From a virus, in IMG/VR virus record IMGVR_UViG_3300046167_000289, positions 1 through 58,119 of that record: a stretch of 58,119 nt of DNA, one strand, 5' to 3'. This document shows positions 8,118-15,800 of the stretch, piece after piece. The first letter of the stretch is position 1. Each line of letters begins with the position of its first letter. Under the pieces are notes generated by a model. That model worked only from the letters and a program-made list of their open reading frames with translations, did not search any database and had not been told where the DNA came from. The position numbers and the translations under genes were made by a program.

Positions 8118-8257
8118 TTCTTTTTGTTTTTTTTCTTAATATACTTTAGTGCCTTAATCATTTGAATTGTAATAAATATATTTCCTAATAATGACAATAG
8201 TATTATTGACAACGATAATGATATAATTAGTATTTCTAAAATTAATTTTTGTATCAT
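8114..8257 (-). CDS. Small membrane protein, 47 aa (copy 1 only)
   Basis: I chose the ATG at 8257. The frame gives one long hydrophobic helix (residues 3-30) and a Lys-rich tail (KYIKKKNKKK), so it is predicted to lie in the inner membrane with the tail inside. Its end overlaps the ATPase start by four bases. It is absent from copy 2, where the ATPase gene is followed directly by a terminator, so it arrived with, or flanks, the HNH insertion. Confidence 0.5.
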   Translation of the reverse strand: MIQKLILEILIISLSLSIILLSLLGNIFITIQMIKALKYIKKKNKKK

Positions 8258-8270
8258 ATTGTTTGTTTTA

Positions 8271-8597
8271 TTAATAATTATCTCCGTTTGTAATAGTCTT
8301 AAGCCTATGACAATTAGCACATAAAGTCTGAAGATTACTTAATTTGTTGTTGTTATGATTTCCATCTATATGGTCAACATCCAACTGACAACTATGAACA
8401 GCTTTAAAGCCACAGGACTCACAGGTGTCTTTTTTATGAGACTTGTACTTAAACTTTGACCTATATTTTTTAGAGTGGCAAGACGAACAAGTCGCTCTAT
8501 ATATTTTCACTCCTTTAATAGTCTGTCTAAGTGTCTGAACGTTTTTATTACATTCGATACAAATACCTTTTATATGTGCAGGTTCTTTTTTTATCAC
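8271..8597 (-). CDS. HNH homing endonuclease (copy 1 only)
   Basis: 108 residues. Three Cys pairs (CIEC 13-16, CSSC 37-40, CESC 59-62) precede the HNH core DVDHIDGNHNNNKLSNLQTLCANCH, with the catalytic DH, the Asn and the final Cys pair. This is a free-standing phage HNH nuclease that promotes its own spread. It sits between the SSB-like gene's terminator and the ATPase gene; the site is empty in copy 2. Confidence 0.88.
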   Translation of the reverse strand: MIKKEPAHIKGICIECNKNVQTLRQTIKGVKIYRATCSSCHSKKYRSKFKYKSHKKDTCESCGFKAVHSCQLDVDHIDGNHNNNKLSNLQTLCANCHRLKTITNGDNY

Positions 8598-8605
8598 TAT
8601 TCAAT

Positions 8606-8630
8606 AATAAAGGGAGGCTTTCGCCTCCCA
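8606..8630 (-). terminator. Rho-independent terminator after the SSB-like gene (copy 1)
   Basis: GGGAGGC and GCCTCCC (8612-8618, 8623-8629) pair around a GAAA tetraloop on the minus strand, followed by a short T-rich stretch. It ends the transcript coming from the ERF/SSB genes. Confidence 0.75.
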
Positions 8631-8639
8631 ATAGTTTAA

Positions 8640-8978
8640 TTAAAATGGTAAATCGTTAGTCGCTAACTCCTCTGTTGGCACACCAATATCTGTTGCAGGT
8701 GCATTAGCTCCTGATTTAAATACTTTCCAAGCCGAAAGACTCACATAGTACTTACCATTGTATTCATTACCTCTAACGTTGAAATCTACGTCTACAGATG
8801 CTCCTACTTTGTTGTACTTGATAAAGTCATCTACCTTATCTTGTACTATTTCAAACTTAACATCTTGAGGGTACTTCTCATCATTTGTTGTAATAACAAA
8901 TTCTACTTTCTGAAATCCAGAGTCAAATACTTGTTTCTCTCCGATTAATTTAATTGTTCCTGTTAATTGTAAACTCAT
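8640..8978 (-). CDS. DUF3127-like single-stranded DNA-binding protein
   Basis: 112 residues. LTGTIKLIGE, FQKVEFVITTNDEKYPQDVKFEI, KVGASVDVDFNVRG and GKYYVSLSAWKV follow the DUF3127 pattern, an OB-fold family common in Bacteroidota. The C-terminus ends DLPF, like the acidic tip of SSB that recruits partners. It likely coats ssDNA for ERF and the replication ATPase. The terminator follows directly. Copy 2 (45049-45387) differs by one residue. Confidence 0.8.
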   Translation of the reverse strand: MSLQLTGTIKLIGEKQVFDSGFQKVEFVITTNDEKYPQDVKFEIVQDKVDDFIKYNKVGASVDVDFNVRGNEYNGKYYVSLSAWKVFKSGANAPATDIGVPTEELATNDLPF

Positions 8979-9007
8979 AATTCTAATTTTAATTTAATTG
9001 TTAATAT

Positions 9008-9154
9008 TTATATTCCTACTTCTATTCCGTTATCTATGGTCTCTATAATGTGTCTAAACACACTTCTCTCTTGTTCACCTGTTACATCTACTCCGTTTAA
9101 GATAAGTCTGTAATGGTCTTCGTTCTCTGTTGGCTTTAGCTCTATACTATTCAT
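9008..9154 (-). CDS. Small hypothetical protein, 48 aa
   Basis: ATG at 9154, reading MNSIELKPTENEDHYR. It is acidic, and the ILNGVDVTGEQER stretch looks like a compact beta hairpin. It lies one base after the ERF stop. Copy 2 (45417-45563) keeps the frame with small changes. Function unknown. Confidence 0.6.
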   Translation of the reverse strand: MNSIELKPTENEDHYRLILNGVDVTGEQERSVFRHIIETIDNGIEVGI

Positions 9155-9155
9155 A

Positions 9156-9701
9156 TTATTTAATTAAGATTTGTTTAACTTGTTTTGACATAGTGTATCT
9201 TGCTTCTACTGCTTCCATAGAACCTCCATCCTTTAAGTATTTCTTTACTTTATCAAACTCACTACTTGTTTGTGTTAATACAGTCTTAGTACTCTTAGAA
9301 TGATTGTTTGTAGCATCACTATCTTTAGTATCGTCTAATAACAATAAGTTACCTAAAGCATACTTCTTAGCGTAAGATGAGGCAGCTCCTGTTCTCTGTG
9401 GCATCTGCATACCTTTAGATTGGAAATCTATAATAGCTTGTGCAGTAGATGATACTGAACTCTCTCTATCTATAGACTCAATGTCTATAATCTTAGCTTC
9501 TGAATCTACACAAACGTGGTCTCCTAATTGAACTAACTTATCGTTAATCTTAAATACTACCTTATACTTCTCTTCGTATGGTTTAATCGCTTCTAAGATG
9601 TCTTCTGCTGAACGATAGTTGTACTTACCAAAATTGTTTCTTTGGTTCTTAGGTGCTTTTAGCTCTAATTGGATTCTCTGTAATTTTTCTAAAATGGTCA
9701 T
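9156..9701 (-). CDS. erf: ERF-family single-strand annealing protein
   Basis: 181 residues. The N-terminus MTILEKLQRIQLELKAPKNQ, then FGKYNYRSAEDILEAIKP and the signature RTGAASSYAKKYALGNLLLLDD (about 104-125), are characteristic of ERF recombinases. They anneal complementary ssDNA during phage recombination and genome circularisation or concatemer formation. It is grouped with the SSB-like gene. The copy 2 protein is identical. Confidence 0.88.
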   Translation of the reverse strand: MTILEKLQRIQLELKAPKNQRNNFGKYNYRSAEDILEAIKPYEEKYKVVFKINDKLVQLGDHVCVDSEAKIIDIESIDRESSVSSTAQAIIDFQSKGMQMPQRTGAASSYAKKYALGNLLLLDDTKDSDATNNHSKSTKTVLTQTSSEFDKVKKYLKDGGSMEAVEARYTMSKQVKQILIK

Positions 9702-9704
9702 AAT

Positions 9705-9878
9705 TTACTCTGGTTTTAATAATTCGTTTTTAACTATTTGTTTGTACTCCTGTGGGCAATCCTTATCTGTTAGTTCAAAGATGTAGGTTTCATACTCACC
9801 TACCTTAGTCTCTAATTCAAATAATCTTTTCTGTAATGCAGTAATCTGTGCATTTTTAAAATCTATCAAGTCTTTCAT
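9705..9878 (-). CDS. Small coiled-coil protein, 57 aa
   Basis: ATG at 9878. A heptad-like helix AQITALQKRLFELETKV is followed by a Glu/Tyr-rich segment. It fills the gap between the 61-residue gene and ERF, and the same protein is encoded at 46656-46829. Function unknown. Confidence 0.6.
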   Translation of the reverse strand: MKDLIDFKNAQITALQKRLFELETKVGEYETYIFELTDKDCPQEYKQIVKNELLKPE

Positions 9879-9881
9879 TAT

Positions 9882-10067
9882 TTAGTTGTTTATATTTACG
9901 TTTAATCCTAAGTAGTTTCTTGTACCTCTTTCTGGTATCTTTACTTGGTAGTTAATCTTTATATCAGTTAGATTACTGTCTTGTTCTAAATGATACTCAA
10001 TCTGTTTCTTTAGCTTATCCCAAGCTGAATCGTTTATCGCTTTAATACTATTACTTTGTTCCACCAT
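9882..10067 (-). CDS. Small hypothetical protein, 61 aa
   Basis: No family recognised. NDSAWDKLKKQIEYHLEQDS is a helix and the C-terminal half is beta-like. The N-terminal 15 residues differ from copy 2, while the rest is conserved, as if the start region had been recombined. It is the first gene after the promoter-like box at 10115. Confidence 0.6.
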   Translation of the reverse strand: MVEQSNSIKAINDSAWDKLKKQIEYHLEQDSNLTDIKINYQVKIPERGTRNYLGLNVNINN

Positions 10068-10114
10068 TGCTTTAATTTAATTATTAATATTCTCATTTGT
10101 TTAATTGTTCTATG

Positions 10115-10122
10115 CAAACATA
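10115..10122 (-). promoter_or_regulatory. Promoter -7 box (weak -33)
   Basis: TATGTTTG on the minus strand matches TAnnTTTG. No good TTG lies 19-20 bases upstream; the ATGTTAAAG repeat occupies that position instead, so an activator or a weak promoter is possible. The box is kept in copy 2 at 47196-47203. Confidence 0.45.
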
Positions 10123-10139
10123 CAAATAATTATTTAATA

Positions 10140-10161
10140 AAATGTTAAAGAAATGTTAAAG
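10140..10161. repeat. ATGTTAAAG direct-repeat element (site 2)
   Basis: Two ATGTTAAAG units on the plus strand, separated by AA. They lie just upstream of the -7 box at 10115 and after the terminator at 10164, in the opposite orientation to site 1. Confidence 0.45.
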
Positions 10162-10163
10162 TT

Positions 10164-10191
10164 AAAAAAGGAGAGGCTTTTACACCTCTCC
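10164..10191 (-). terminator. Rho-independent terminator after the 149-aa gene (copy 1)
   Basis: GGAGAGG (10170-10176) and CCTCTCC (10185-10191) form a 7-bp stem. On the minus strand it is followed by six T. It separates the lysis side from the replication transcript. Confidence 0.8.
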
Positions 10192-10234
10192 ATCATTAAA
10201 AACAAACATATAATAATAAAAACAAAAAAGAAAA

Positions 10235-10684
10235 TTAAACGCAAATAAACTCAGGGTCTTTTAAATAGTTATCTGTATCAAAGTATATCCATTCATTAGT
10301 AACTTGTATTCTCTCTATTCCATATTGAATAAGACCCCTAATCATCTTAAACCTCTTAGTCTTGTTGATACACCTAAATTTAATTGACTTACCAACTCTA
10401 TGACCACTATTACTCGGTAGTGCTATCTTATCAGCATAAGTCTTACTCGTATACCCTTGAAGTATGAATCCTGACATTCTATCTTTCCTAAATACCTCAT
10501 CTAATATGAAAACTGGTTCACTTTCCATAAAGTATTTTCCACTACCCAATTTGTCAGGACTATCAAACATACTCCACTTCAAAACAGATAAACCTTCGCA
10601 ATCCATTTCTTCAGTATAGGAATCAGTATAATCAACCTTATGTAAAGAAAAACTATATTGTTTTCTTTTATATTCCTTAGACAT
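10235..10684 (-). CDS. Hypothetical protein, 149 aa
   Basis: I start it at the ATG at 10684 (MSKEYKRKQYSF); a longer frame would need a TTG. No family recognised. It contains SMFDSPDKLGSGKYFMESEP, FILQGYTSKTYADKI and the pattern RFKMIRGLIQYGIERI. It is mixed alpha/beta with no membrane segment. It stands alone between the AT-rich tract and a terminator. Copy 2 differs by a few residues. Confidence 0.65.
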   Translation of the reverse strand: MSKEYKRKQYSFSLHKVDYTDSYTEEMDCEGLSVLKWSMFDSPDKLGSGKYFMESEPVFILDEVFRKDRMSGFILQGYTSKTYADKIALPSNSGHRVGKSIKFRCINKTKRFKMIRGLIQYGIERIQVTNEWIYFDTDNYLKDPEFICV

Positions 10685-10690
10685 ATACAA

Positions 10691-10917
10691 ATATAATCAT
10701 TATAGGACAAATAAAAAACTCTTTGTTAATAAGTATGTATTTTTTTTATTGAATAGAGGTCAAATATCTTATATTTATTTTTATACTATAATAGTATTAT
10801 TTTTAAATATAATATTAATTATTATTATTATTTTTTTATAATTATTTTTATAATAGTGAAGTATTAATAAATTACAAAGTTATATATTTTTTTTTAAATA
10901 ACCTAATAAAATATAAT
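10691..10917. other. AT-rich non-coding tract
   Basis: This stretch is almost pure A/T, with long T runs and a perfect palindrome ATACTATAATAGTAT (10783-10797). It is conserved in copy 2 (47773-47999) with a few changes. It could be an unwinding element or a terminator region after the holin; no coding frame is credible. Confidence 0.5.
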
Positions 10918-11310
10918 TTATTTTTTAAACGTAATGTTACCTGCTATCTTTTCAGCACTTCTACCAACTACATAACCTCCAATACCTAACTGTAATAAGT
11001 TCCAAAACTCATTCTCTAAAGGAGGAATAGGTAAGTTAAATAAAGGTGCAATGAACTTAACATAGATAACTATAAAACCAAATGCTAACATAAGTATTGG
11101 TCGCCAACTTCTCTGTAACCAATTACCATTTGCTTCTGTAACAATTATTTCTGTTTGTAGTTTCTGTAATTCTAATTGTTGTTCTTGTAGTACCTTGAAT
11201 ATCTCATTCTTGGCTTTTAAGCGTTCTTCTTCTGTGGTAAATAGTTTATCTATCGCATTACCTATTTCTTTAATTACACCACCAGTAAACCAATTTAGTA
11301 TCTTTTTCAT
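10918..11310 (-). CDS. Holin-like membrane protein (3TM-type)
   Basis: 130 residues. An amphipathic N-terminus is followed by a coiled-coil segment (about 28-58) and then two hydrophobic helices (70-90 PILMLAFGFIVIYVKFIAPL and about 103-118 WNLLQLGIGGYVVGR). WLQRSWRPILM is the signature of the phage/GTA holin family. It would make the inner-membrane lesions that release the endolysin. It lies just downstream of the endolysin cassette. Copy 2 is identical. Confidence 0.8.
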   Translation of the reverse strand: MKKILNWFTGGVIKEIGNAIDKLFTTEEERLKAKNEIFKVLQEQQLELQKLQTEIIVTEANGNWLQRSWRPILMLAFGFIVIYVKFIAPLFNLPIPPLENEFWNLLQLGIGGYVVGRSAEKIAGNITFKK

Positions 11311-11355
11311 CTGTATAAGTTTAGTTATTTACCCTTGTTCGATTAACGAGAGTAA

Positions 11356-11493
11356 TTACTCCCATCGTACTTGTATCTGACCAAAGAATAAAAACAGATT
11401 AAGTTCTGAATATTCAAATCCTTTCTCTGGTTCGTGATACTGCCATCCTAACATCATTGCGTTAGGTACTAATAAAATTAAGTTTATTTCCAT
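11356..11493 (-). CDS. Small hypothetical protein, 45 aa, in lysis cassette
   Basis: ATG at 11493, reading MEINLILLVPNAMMLGWQYH and ending FGQIQVRWE. The N-terminal 16 residues are hydrophobic. The frame is conserved at 48438-48575. It sits between two lysis genes, so a lysis accessory role is possible. Confidence 0.5.
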   Translation of the reverse strand: MEINLILLVPNAMMLGWQYHEPEKGFEYSELNLFLFFGQIQVRWE

Positions 11494-11545
11494 AATAACT
11501 TTTGGTTATAACTATTAGTTAATATAATCTTGATTTCTTATCATA

Positions 11546-11674
11546 TTAAATCCCTTTTGTAAAGAGAATTAATTTTTTTATACTTAATACTATTATTAAT
11601 AACCAACCAAATAACATTAGTAGGTTTGGATATTTAACACAGTCAGTTCTTATGATTGCTCCCATAATAAACAT
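11546..11674 (-). CDS. Small membrane protein, 42 aa, in lysis cassette
   Basis: ATG at 11674. Hydrophobic stretch PNLLMLFGWLLIIVLSI precedes a basic tail KKLILFTKGI. In copy 2 (48628-48756) it is a separate gene after the endolysin stop; in copy 1 indels fuse it to the endolysin frame. It could be a holin, antiholin or inner-membrane spanin-like protein. Confidence 0.5.
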   Translation of the reverse strand: MFIMGAIIRTDCVKYPNLLMLFGWLLIIVLSIKKLILFTKGI

Positions 11675-11694
11675 AACCGTATGAAATAATCCTC

Positions 11695-12023
11695 TTAATA
11701 TGTCCAAATTACATTGTCTCGCTTTTTCTTTGTCATCATCTACGTGGATGAATGAACTTGCAACACCTATTCTATTAAAGCCGACACTTATAAGAGCGTT
11801 TAAGACAATATATCTTGTACTGCTATCATTTGCCCTTATATCTACCGCAAGTCCTTTTAAATGGCTTGAATTAGGTTTACCACCTACTCTTGCATTTTGG
11901 TCTGCATTTCTGTAAGCAGAATTAATTGTAAAAGGTATGTTAGCCAACTCTCTTGCCTTCATCTAATTTAGCAAGAAAGTCAGCATCCATTTTATACTCT
12001 ATTTCTTTAAAGTATTTACTCAC
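11695..12023 (-). pseudogene. M15 D-Ala-D-Ala carboxypeptidase endolysin (frameshifted in copy 1)
   Basis: The catalytic residues of the M15 fold are all encoded (SSHLKGLAVDI and FIHVDDD), and the intact 108-residue homologue is at 48777-49103. In copy 1 one extra base near 11960 breaks the frame after residue 21. A changed stretch near 11715 adds another one-base shift, so the domain reads from a new ATG (MKARELAN) and runs into the small membrane protein. This is either a genuine variant or a consensus error. The protein would cleave peptidoglycan peptide bridges at lysis. Confidence 0.75.
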
Positions 12024-12037
12024 TCTTATTTTTTAAG

Positions 12038-12166
12038 TTAAAAATCTTTAGAACTGTATATGCAATAGACACCTACTAAAAGCGTTAATTTTAGCCATTG
12101 CTCTGCATCAGAGAAACTCACTGTGAAAGTAAGGAAATTTATAAACGCTAATTTTAGGTCTTGCAT
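12038..12166 (-). pseudogene. Small holin-like protein (C-terminus frameshifted in copy 1)
   Basis: Copy 2 (49096-49245) encodes 49 residues with a hydrophobic helix WLKLTLLVVSIAYTVLKIF and overlaps the endolysin start. Copy 1 has an extra base in the middle of the helix (near 12073), which breaks it and gives an early stop at 42 residues. Confidence 0.55.
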
Positions 12167-12175
12167 ATCCACTTT

Positions 12176-12577
12176 TTACAATTTTAGTGAATCATAGCTT
12201 AACCCAAAGAAAGAATGTACTCCATCACCCTCGATTTCTACTGCGTAAGATTTCCAACCATAAGGATGGTCTACTGATGTTACTTCTGGTGTTACAATCA
12301 TACCCTCATCATCTAAAACAGCTTCCTCTTCTACTGTTGTGATTTCTGCATCATCCCAAGCAACATCTAAATGCCATTTGTCAGATAATACTGGAGCAGT
12401 AATTTCTTCTCCCTCTTCATCGTATTCCCCTTGTTCTAAAACGATGTTCCCTAATTGTACAATAGTACTTTTGTGAGTTGGATATTCGTTTCCGTTTTCA
12501 TCTGTTGCAGTTCCTAAAGCATCAATCTTTTCTTGTGCTTGTTCTTTACTGTTAAACTCGTATTTTGAAATTCTCAT
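12176..12577 (-). CDS. Acidic hypothetical protein, 133 aa, after the tail-fibre genes
   Basis: No family recognised. It is very acidic (DEEGEEITAPVL, VEEEAVLDDEG) and ends with a beta-rich GVHSFFGLSYDSLKL. Its position between tail-fibre genes and lysis genes suggests a fibre-associated or chaperone role, which is inference. The copy 2 protein (49255-49656) is identical. Confidence 0.6.
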   Translation of the reverse strand: MRISKYEFNSKEQAQEKIDALGTATDENGNEYPTHKSTIVQLGNIVLEQGEYDEEGEEITAPVLSDKWHLDVAWDDAEITTVEEEAVLDDEGMIVTPEVTSVDHPYGWKSYAVEIEGDGVHSFFGLSYDSLKL

Positions 12578-12598
12578 TGTATATAATTTATATTGTTA

Positions 12599-13843
12599 TT
12601 AGTTGCTTGTTAATGCTTGTAATTCGCTATTTGATAATCTTGTGTTGTAAAGTTTAACCTCTTTGTAAGGTTTATTTAAGTTAGCAGTACCACTAAAACT
12701 ACCTAAATGTACCTTACTACAAATAGGAGTTGTAGCACTATTATCAACCCCTGCTAAAACACCATTTACATAAAGAACACAATCATTATTTTTATAACCA
12801 AGTGCAACTTTCAAATTACCTCTTCTTCCTGATGGTGTAGTTTCTTGAATTTCACAACCACCTGTTGTAATAGCATACATTGCACCTGATGATAATTGAG
12901 CAACATATATCCTGTTTGTTGAAGTTCCATCTGATAAAGTAATTCCTCTTGCAATGGAAGAGTAAGAATAATCTAAATCCTTAAATTCAAAATATACACT
13001 TCCCTCTGTTTGTCCTATAACACCACTTGGTGGAGTTTGAATTGTACTTTCTGCAACCCTCGTTACTGCACTTCCAGATGTAGGAATATACGATGTAGCG
13101 TAACTGCCTTCTTCTACTTGTGCGCCATAAATGTAAACCCCATCACCAATGTTTCCATTGTAAGATGCATCTCTACCATCTGTTGCTGAATTAATTAAAT
13201 CAATAGAAAGATTTCCTCCAGAAGCGGTTTTTGTAGCAGTAAAAGAACATCTGTACCAACCATTTCCGTAGTTTTCAATAGAACTTGAAATTGCACCAGA
13301 ACCAATATTACCAACAATACCATTTTCTAAATCAAAATTAGCAAAAGTATTTCCAACCCATCCAGCACCACCACCTTGTAATTGTATAAATGAAATTTCT
13401 TTCTTTTTAGCAAACACACTCATTGTGTAAGTTGTGGCATTCAAAAAACTTATATTCTTATAAATACCTTGTACATTCCCATTACCACCAGAAACTAATA
13501 ATTCAGCATTTAAAGTTCCATCTGGCGAAATTACATCTGTTGTATCTGATGCACTTGCACCATTTACTTGTGTCCAAATTGAAAAAATAGAAGAATAAGT
13601 AACTAAATTACTCCTACTCGGCTCTAACAACAAAGCACCTTTAGTATTATCCTTATAATCTACTCTTGATTCTCCACTACCAACAGTTTCAATTAAACCA
13701 TCTTTATTTACAACAGTAGCTGAACTTCCTCTACTAAAGTCAAAAGGTAATGGCTTATAGTTGTTATTTTCATCATTGTAAGCAAGTATAGTATCTTTCT
13801 TCCCATACCATTCTCCGTTACCAAATTTTAATGTATTCGCCAT
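12599..13843 (-). CDS. Tail fibre-like protein with LamG-type domain, 414 aa (paralogue C, copy 1)
   Basis: It shares its N-terminal 80 residues with the other fibre genes: MANTLKFGNGEWYGKK, FDFSRGSSATVVNKDGLIE and LLLEPSRSN. A beta-sandwich, carbohydrate-binding-like middle region and the linker SYATSYIPTSGSAVTR follow, then a C-terminal concanavalin/LamG-like domain ending YKEVKLYNTRLSNSELQAL. Proteins of this layout are typical tail-tip or fibre proteins of Bacteroidota phages and probably bind the host surface. Copy 2 has the same N-terminus but a different middle and C-terminus. Confidence 0.7.
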   Translation of the reverse strand: MANTLKFGNGEWYGKKDTILAYNDENNNYKPLPFDFSRGSSATVVNKDGLIETVGSGESRVDYKDNTKGALLLEPSRSNLVTYSSIFSIWTQVNGASASDTTDVISPDGTLNAELLVSGGNGNVQGIYKNISFLNATTYTMSVFAKKKEISFIQLQGGGAGWVGNTFANFDLENGIVGNIGSGAISSSIENYGNGWYRCSFTATKTASGGNLSIDLINSATDGRDASYNGNIGDGVYIYGAQVEEGSYATSYIPTSGSAVTRVAESTIQTPPSGVIGQTEGSVYFEFKDLDYSYSSIARGITLSDGTSTNRIYVAQLSSGAMYAITTGGCEIQETTPSGRRGNLKVALGYKNNDCVLYVNGVLAGVDNSATTPICSKVHLGSFSGTANLNKPYKEVKLYNTRLSNSELQALTSN

Positions 13844-13844
13844 C

Positions 13845-15083
13845 TTATAATGTGTTTAAATTTAATTCTGTTACTAATTCGTTTAATGAACGATAACTTG
13901 TCATATATTCTAATTCTTCGTCTGTTAGTGCTGTATCGTAGTAGCCAATTTCTTTTGTTTTTCCGTAGAATTCTGATGCTGTTGAAGAGAAATTTACTTC
14001 TTTTAAAACACCATTTGCAAATGTATTACCTACATTACTTGAACCTACCTCAAAACCATTTAAAAATAAACTAAAATCATTTTGTTTGTACTTTAAAATT
14101 ATTTTATTTGATAACGTAGCATTAAAAGATGTTGCATTAAATAAAAATTGTTGGCTACCATTGTTTACAATGGCATACAAAGAACCATCTCCATTAGCAA
14201 TCTGAAACCTAACATATTGAGAAGCAACTACTGCATTTGATACTTCAATTCTTCTTGTACCACCTCCAGCACCAACAAAAGCACTTATATCAGCAAACAA
14301 TACACCCTCACTATCATTAAACACTTCACTATTACCAGAACCAGTAGCGGTTTCAGCAGCACGTTGTACTGTTGAGCCAGAGGTTGGGATGTAGGAGGTG
14401 CTAAATGAATTTGTTCTAACTGAAAACCCCAAGCAGTATGTCAGCAGTTTCTCCATTTGAACCAGTTAAACCAATTCCATATTTATCTGGAGATGTCATT
14501 AACATTTGTAAAAGCTAAATCTTTGCCATTCGCTCCTAACCCATTCAGTTGTTATTTGTTGTGATACATAAGTTCCATTATTATTAGCAATAAGTATTGT
14601 AGGTGTACCATTTAAAGATTTTAACCAAACACTTAAACCTCTATTAGAACTTGATGTTGTAATTGATTTATAAATAGAACTATAATCTCCAACACCACTT
14701 GCTCTTGAAACTTGTATTCTATCTGCATTTTGTGTTCCATCTGGAGAAATTCCATAATCAGAAGTGATAATTGGTGAAGAACTTCCAGAACTATTAACTT
14801 TATTCCAACTTGAATCACTAAAATCTTCTGAATAAGTAGCCAAGTTAGTAGCACTATTCTCTAACAAAAGAACACCATCTGCACTATCTGTATAATCTAT
14901 TCTTGGTATATTATTACCTACTACTTCTATTAATCCCTCTTTGTTTACTCTTGTAGCAATACTATCTCTTTCAAAATTGAAAGGTAGAGGTTTATAGTTT
15001 TCGTTCTCTGAATTGTATGCAAGTAAAGAATTTTTCTTCGTTGCCCAATTTCCATCTGTTCCTAAATTAAGTGTATTACTCAT
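13845..15083 (-). pseudogene. Tail fibre-like protein (paralogue B), broken by several indels in copy 1
   Basis: Two open pieces (14499-15083 and 13845-14456) together match the intact 427-residue gene at 50856-52139. Between about 14410 and 14520 the sensible protein (SPDKYGIGLTG, then WGFQLEQNSFSTSYIPTSG) needs three frame changes of one base each, including a missing T before GGGG. The N-terminus matches copy 2, the middle domain is different, and the LamG-like C-terminus matches again. Three indels in about 100 bases look more like a bad consensus than natural decay. Confidence 0.7.
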
Positions 15084-15096
15084 ATATTTAATATTA

Positions 15097-15771
15097 TTAT
15101 TTTGTCCAATTTAATTTTGCTCCTTTACTTATATTATCTATTGCCCACAATGGTCTTAAGTTTGTATAATGACAAAGTTGTTTTAATTCTTGTTCTGTTT
15201 TTGCAGAAGCTAAAGGTATATTGTGGTCTATATGCCACTTTCCTTGATTATCCCAATTCATACCATTACTAAATTGATTTTCTATATGTTGTTTAGCAAC
15301 TTTCCAATCTACACCTAACATTTCTTGAGTTTTAGTGTTTTTAGAATAACCTTTGTTTTTAAAAGCATAATAAGTTCTTGACCTTAAATTATGTTTCATT
15401 TTAAATAAAGGCTCTGTTTCTTTTCTTTTTCTTTCGTATTCTTTTCTATATTCTCTATTAGCCTCTCTATATTCTTTTTGATACTTTTTATAATGCTCTT
15501 TATTATCTTCTTTATATACTTTATAATGTTCTTTAAGATACTCTTTATTTTCTTCTCTGTATTTCTTTTGATATTTCTTTATATCTTCTTTATTATCTTC
15601 AACGTATTTTTTACTACGTTCCTTTATAATTTCTGTATTTTTTTCGTAATATTTTTGATTGTATTTTTTTTTACAGCATTTACATTCATTTCTGTATCCA
15701 TCTTTAGATGATTTACGTTTAGGAAATTCAGTTAATAGTTTCTCTATTTTACAATGCTTACAAGTTTTCAT
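15097..15771 (-). CDS. HNH homing endonuclease with Lys/Glu repeat helix (copy 1)
   Basis: 224 residues. The N-terminal zinc finger CKHC...CKCC (about 4-33) is followed by roughly 80 residues of repeating KKYxEENKEY-like charged helix. The C-terminal HNH core is WHIDHNIPLASAKTEQELKQLCHYTNLRPL, with the HIDH and Asn expected. It sits between fibre paralogues A and B. Copy 2 has a different homing endonuclease in exactly this gap. Confidence 0.85.
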   Translation of the reverse strand: MKTCKHCKIEKLLTEFPKRKSSKDGYRNECKCCKKKYNQKYYEKNTEIIKERSKKYVEDNKEDIKKYQKKYREENKEYLKEHYKVYKEDNKEHYKKYQKEYREANREYRKEYERKRKETEPLFKMKHNLRSRTYYAFKNKGYSKNTKTQEMLGVDWKVAKQHIENQFSNGMNWDNQGKWHIDHNIPLASAKTEQELKQLCHYTNLRPLWAIDNISKGAKLNWTK

Positions 15772-15800
15772 AAAATCAATATTTTTTCTTATAATTCATA

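Noticed and set aside
10688-10695. TATATTTG promoter box in front of the 149-aa gene
   Set aside because: The box overlaps the start region of the gene and the nearest TTG is only 12 bases away.
15478-15711. Plus-strand hydrophobic frame of 77 codons rich in Phe and Ile
   Set aside because: It is the antisense of the Lys/Glu-rich helix of the HNH gene.
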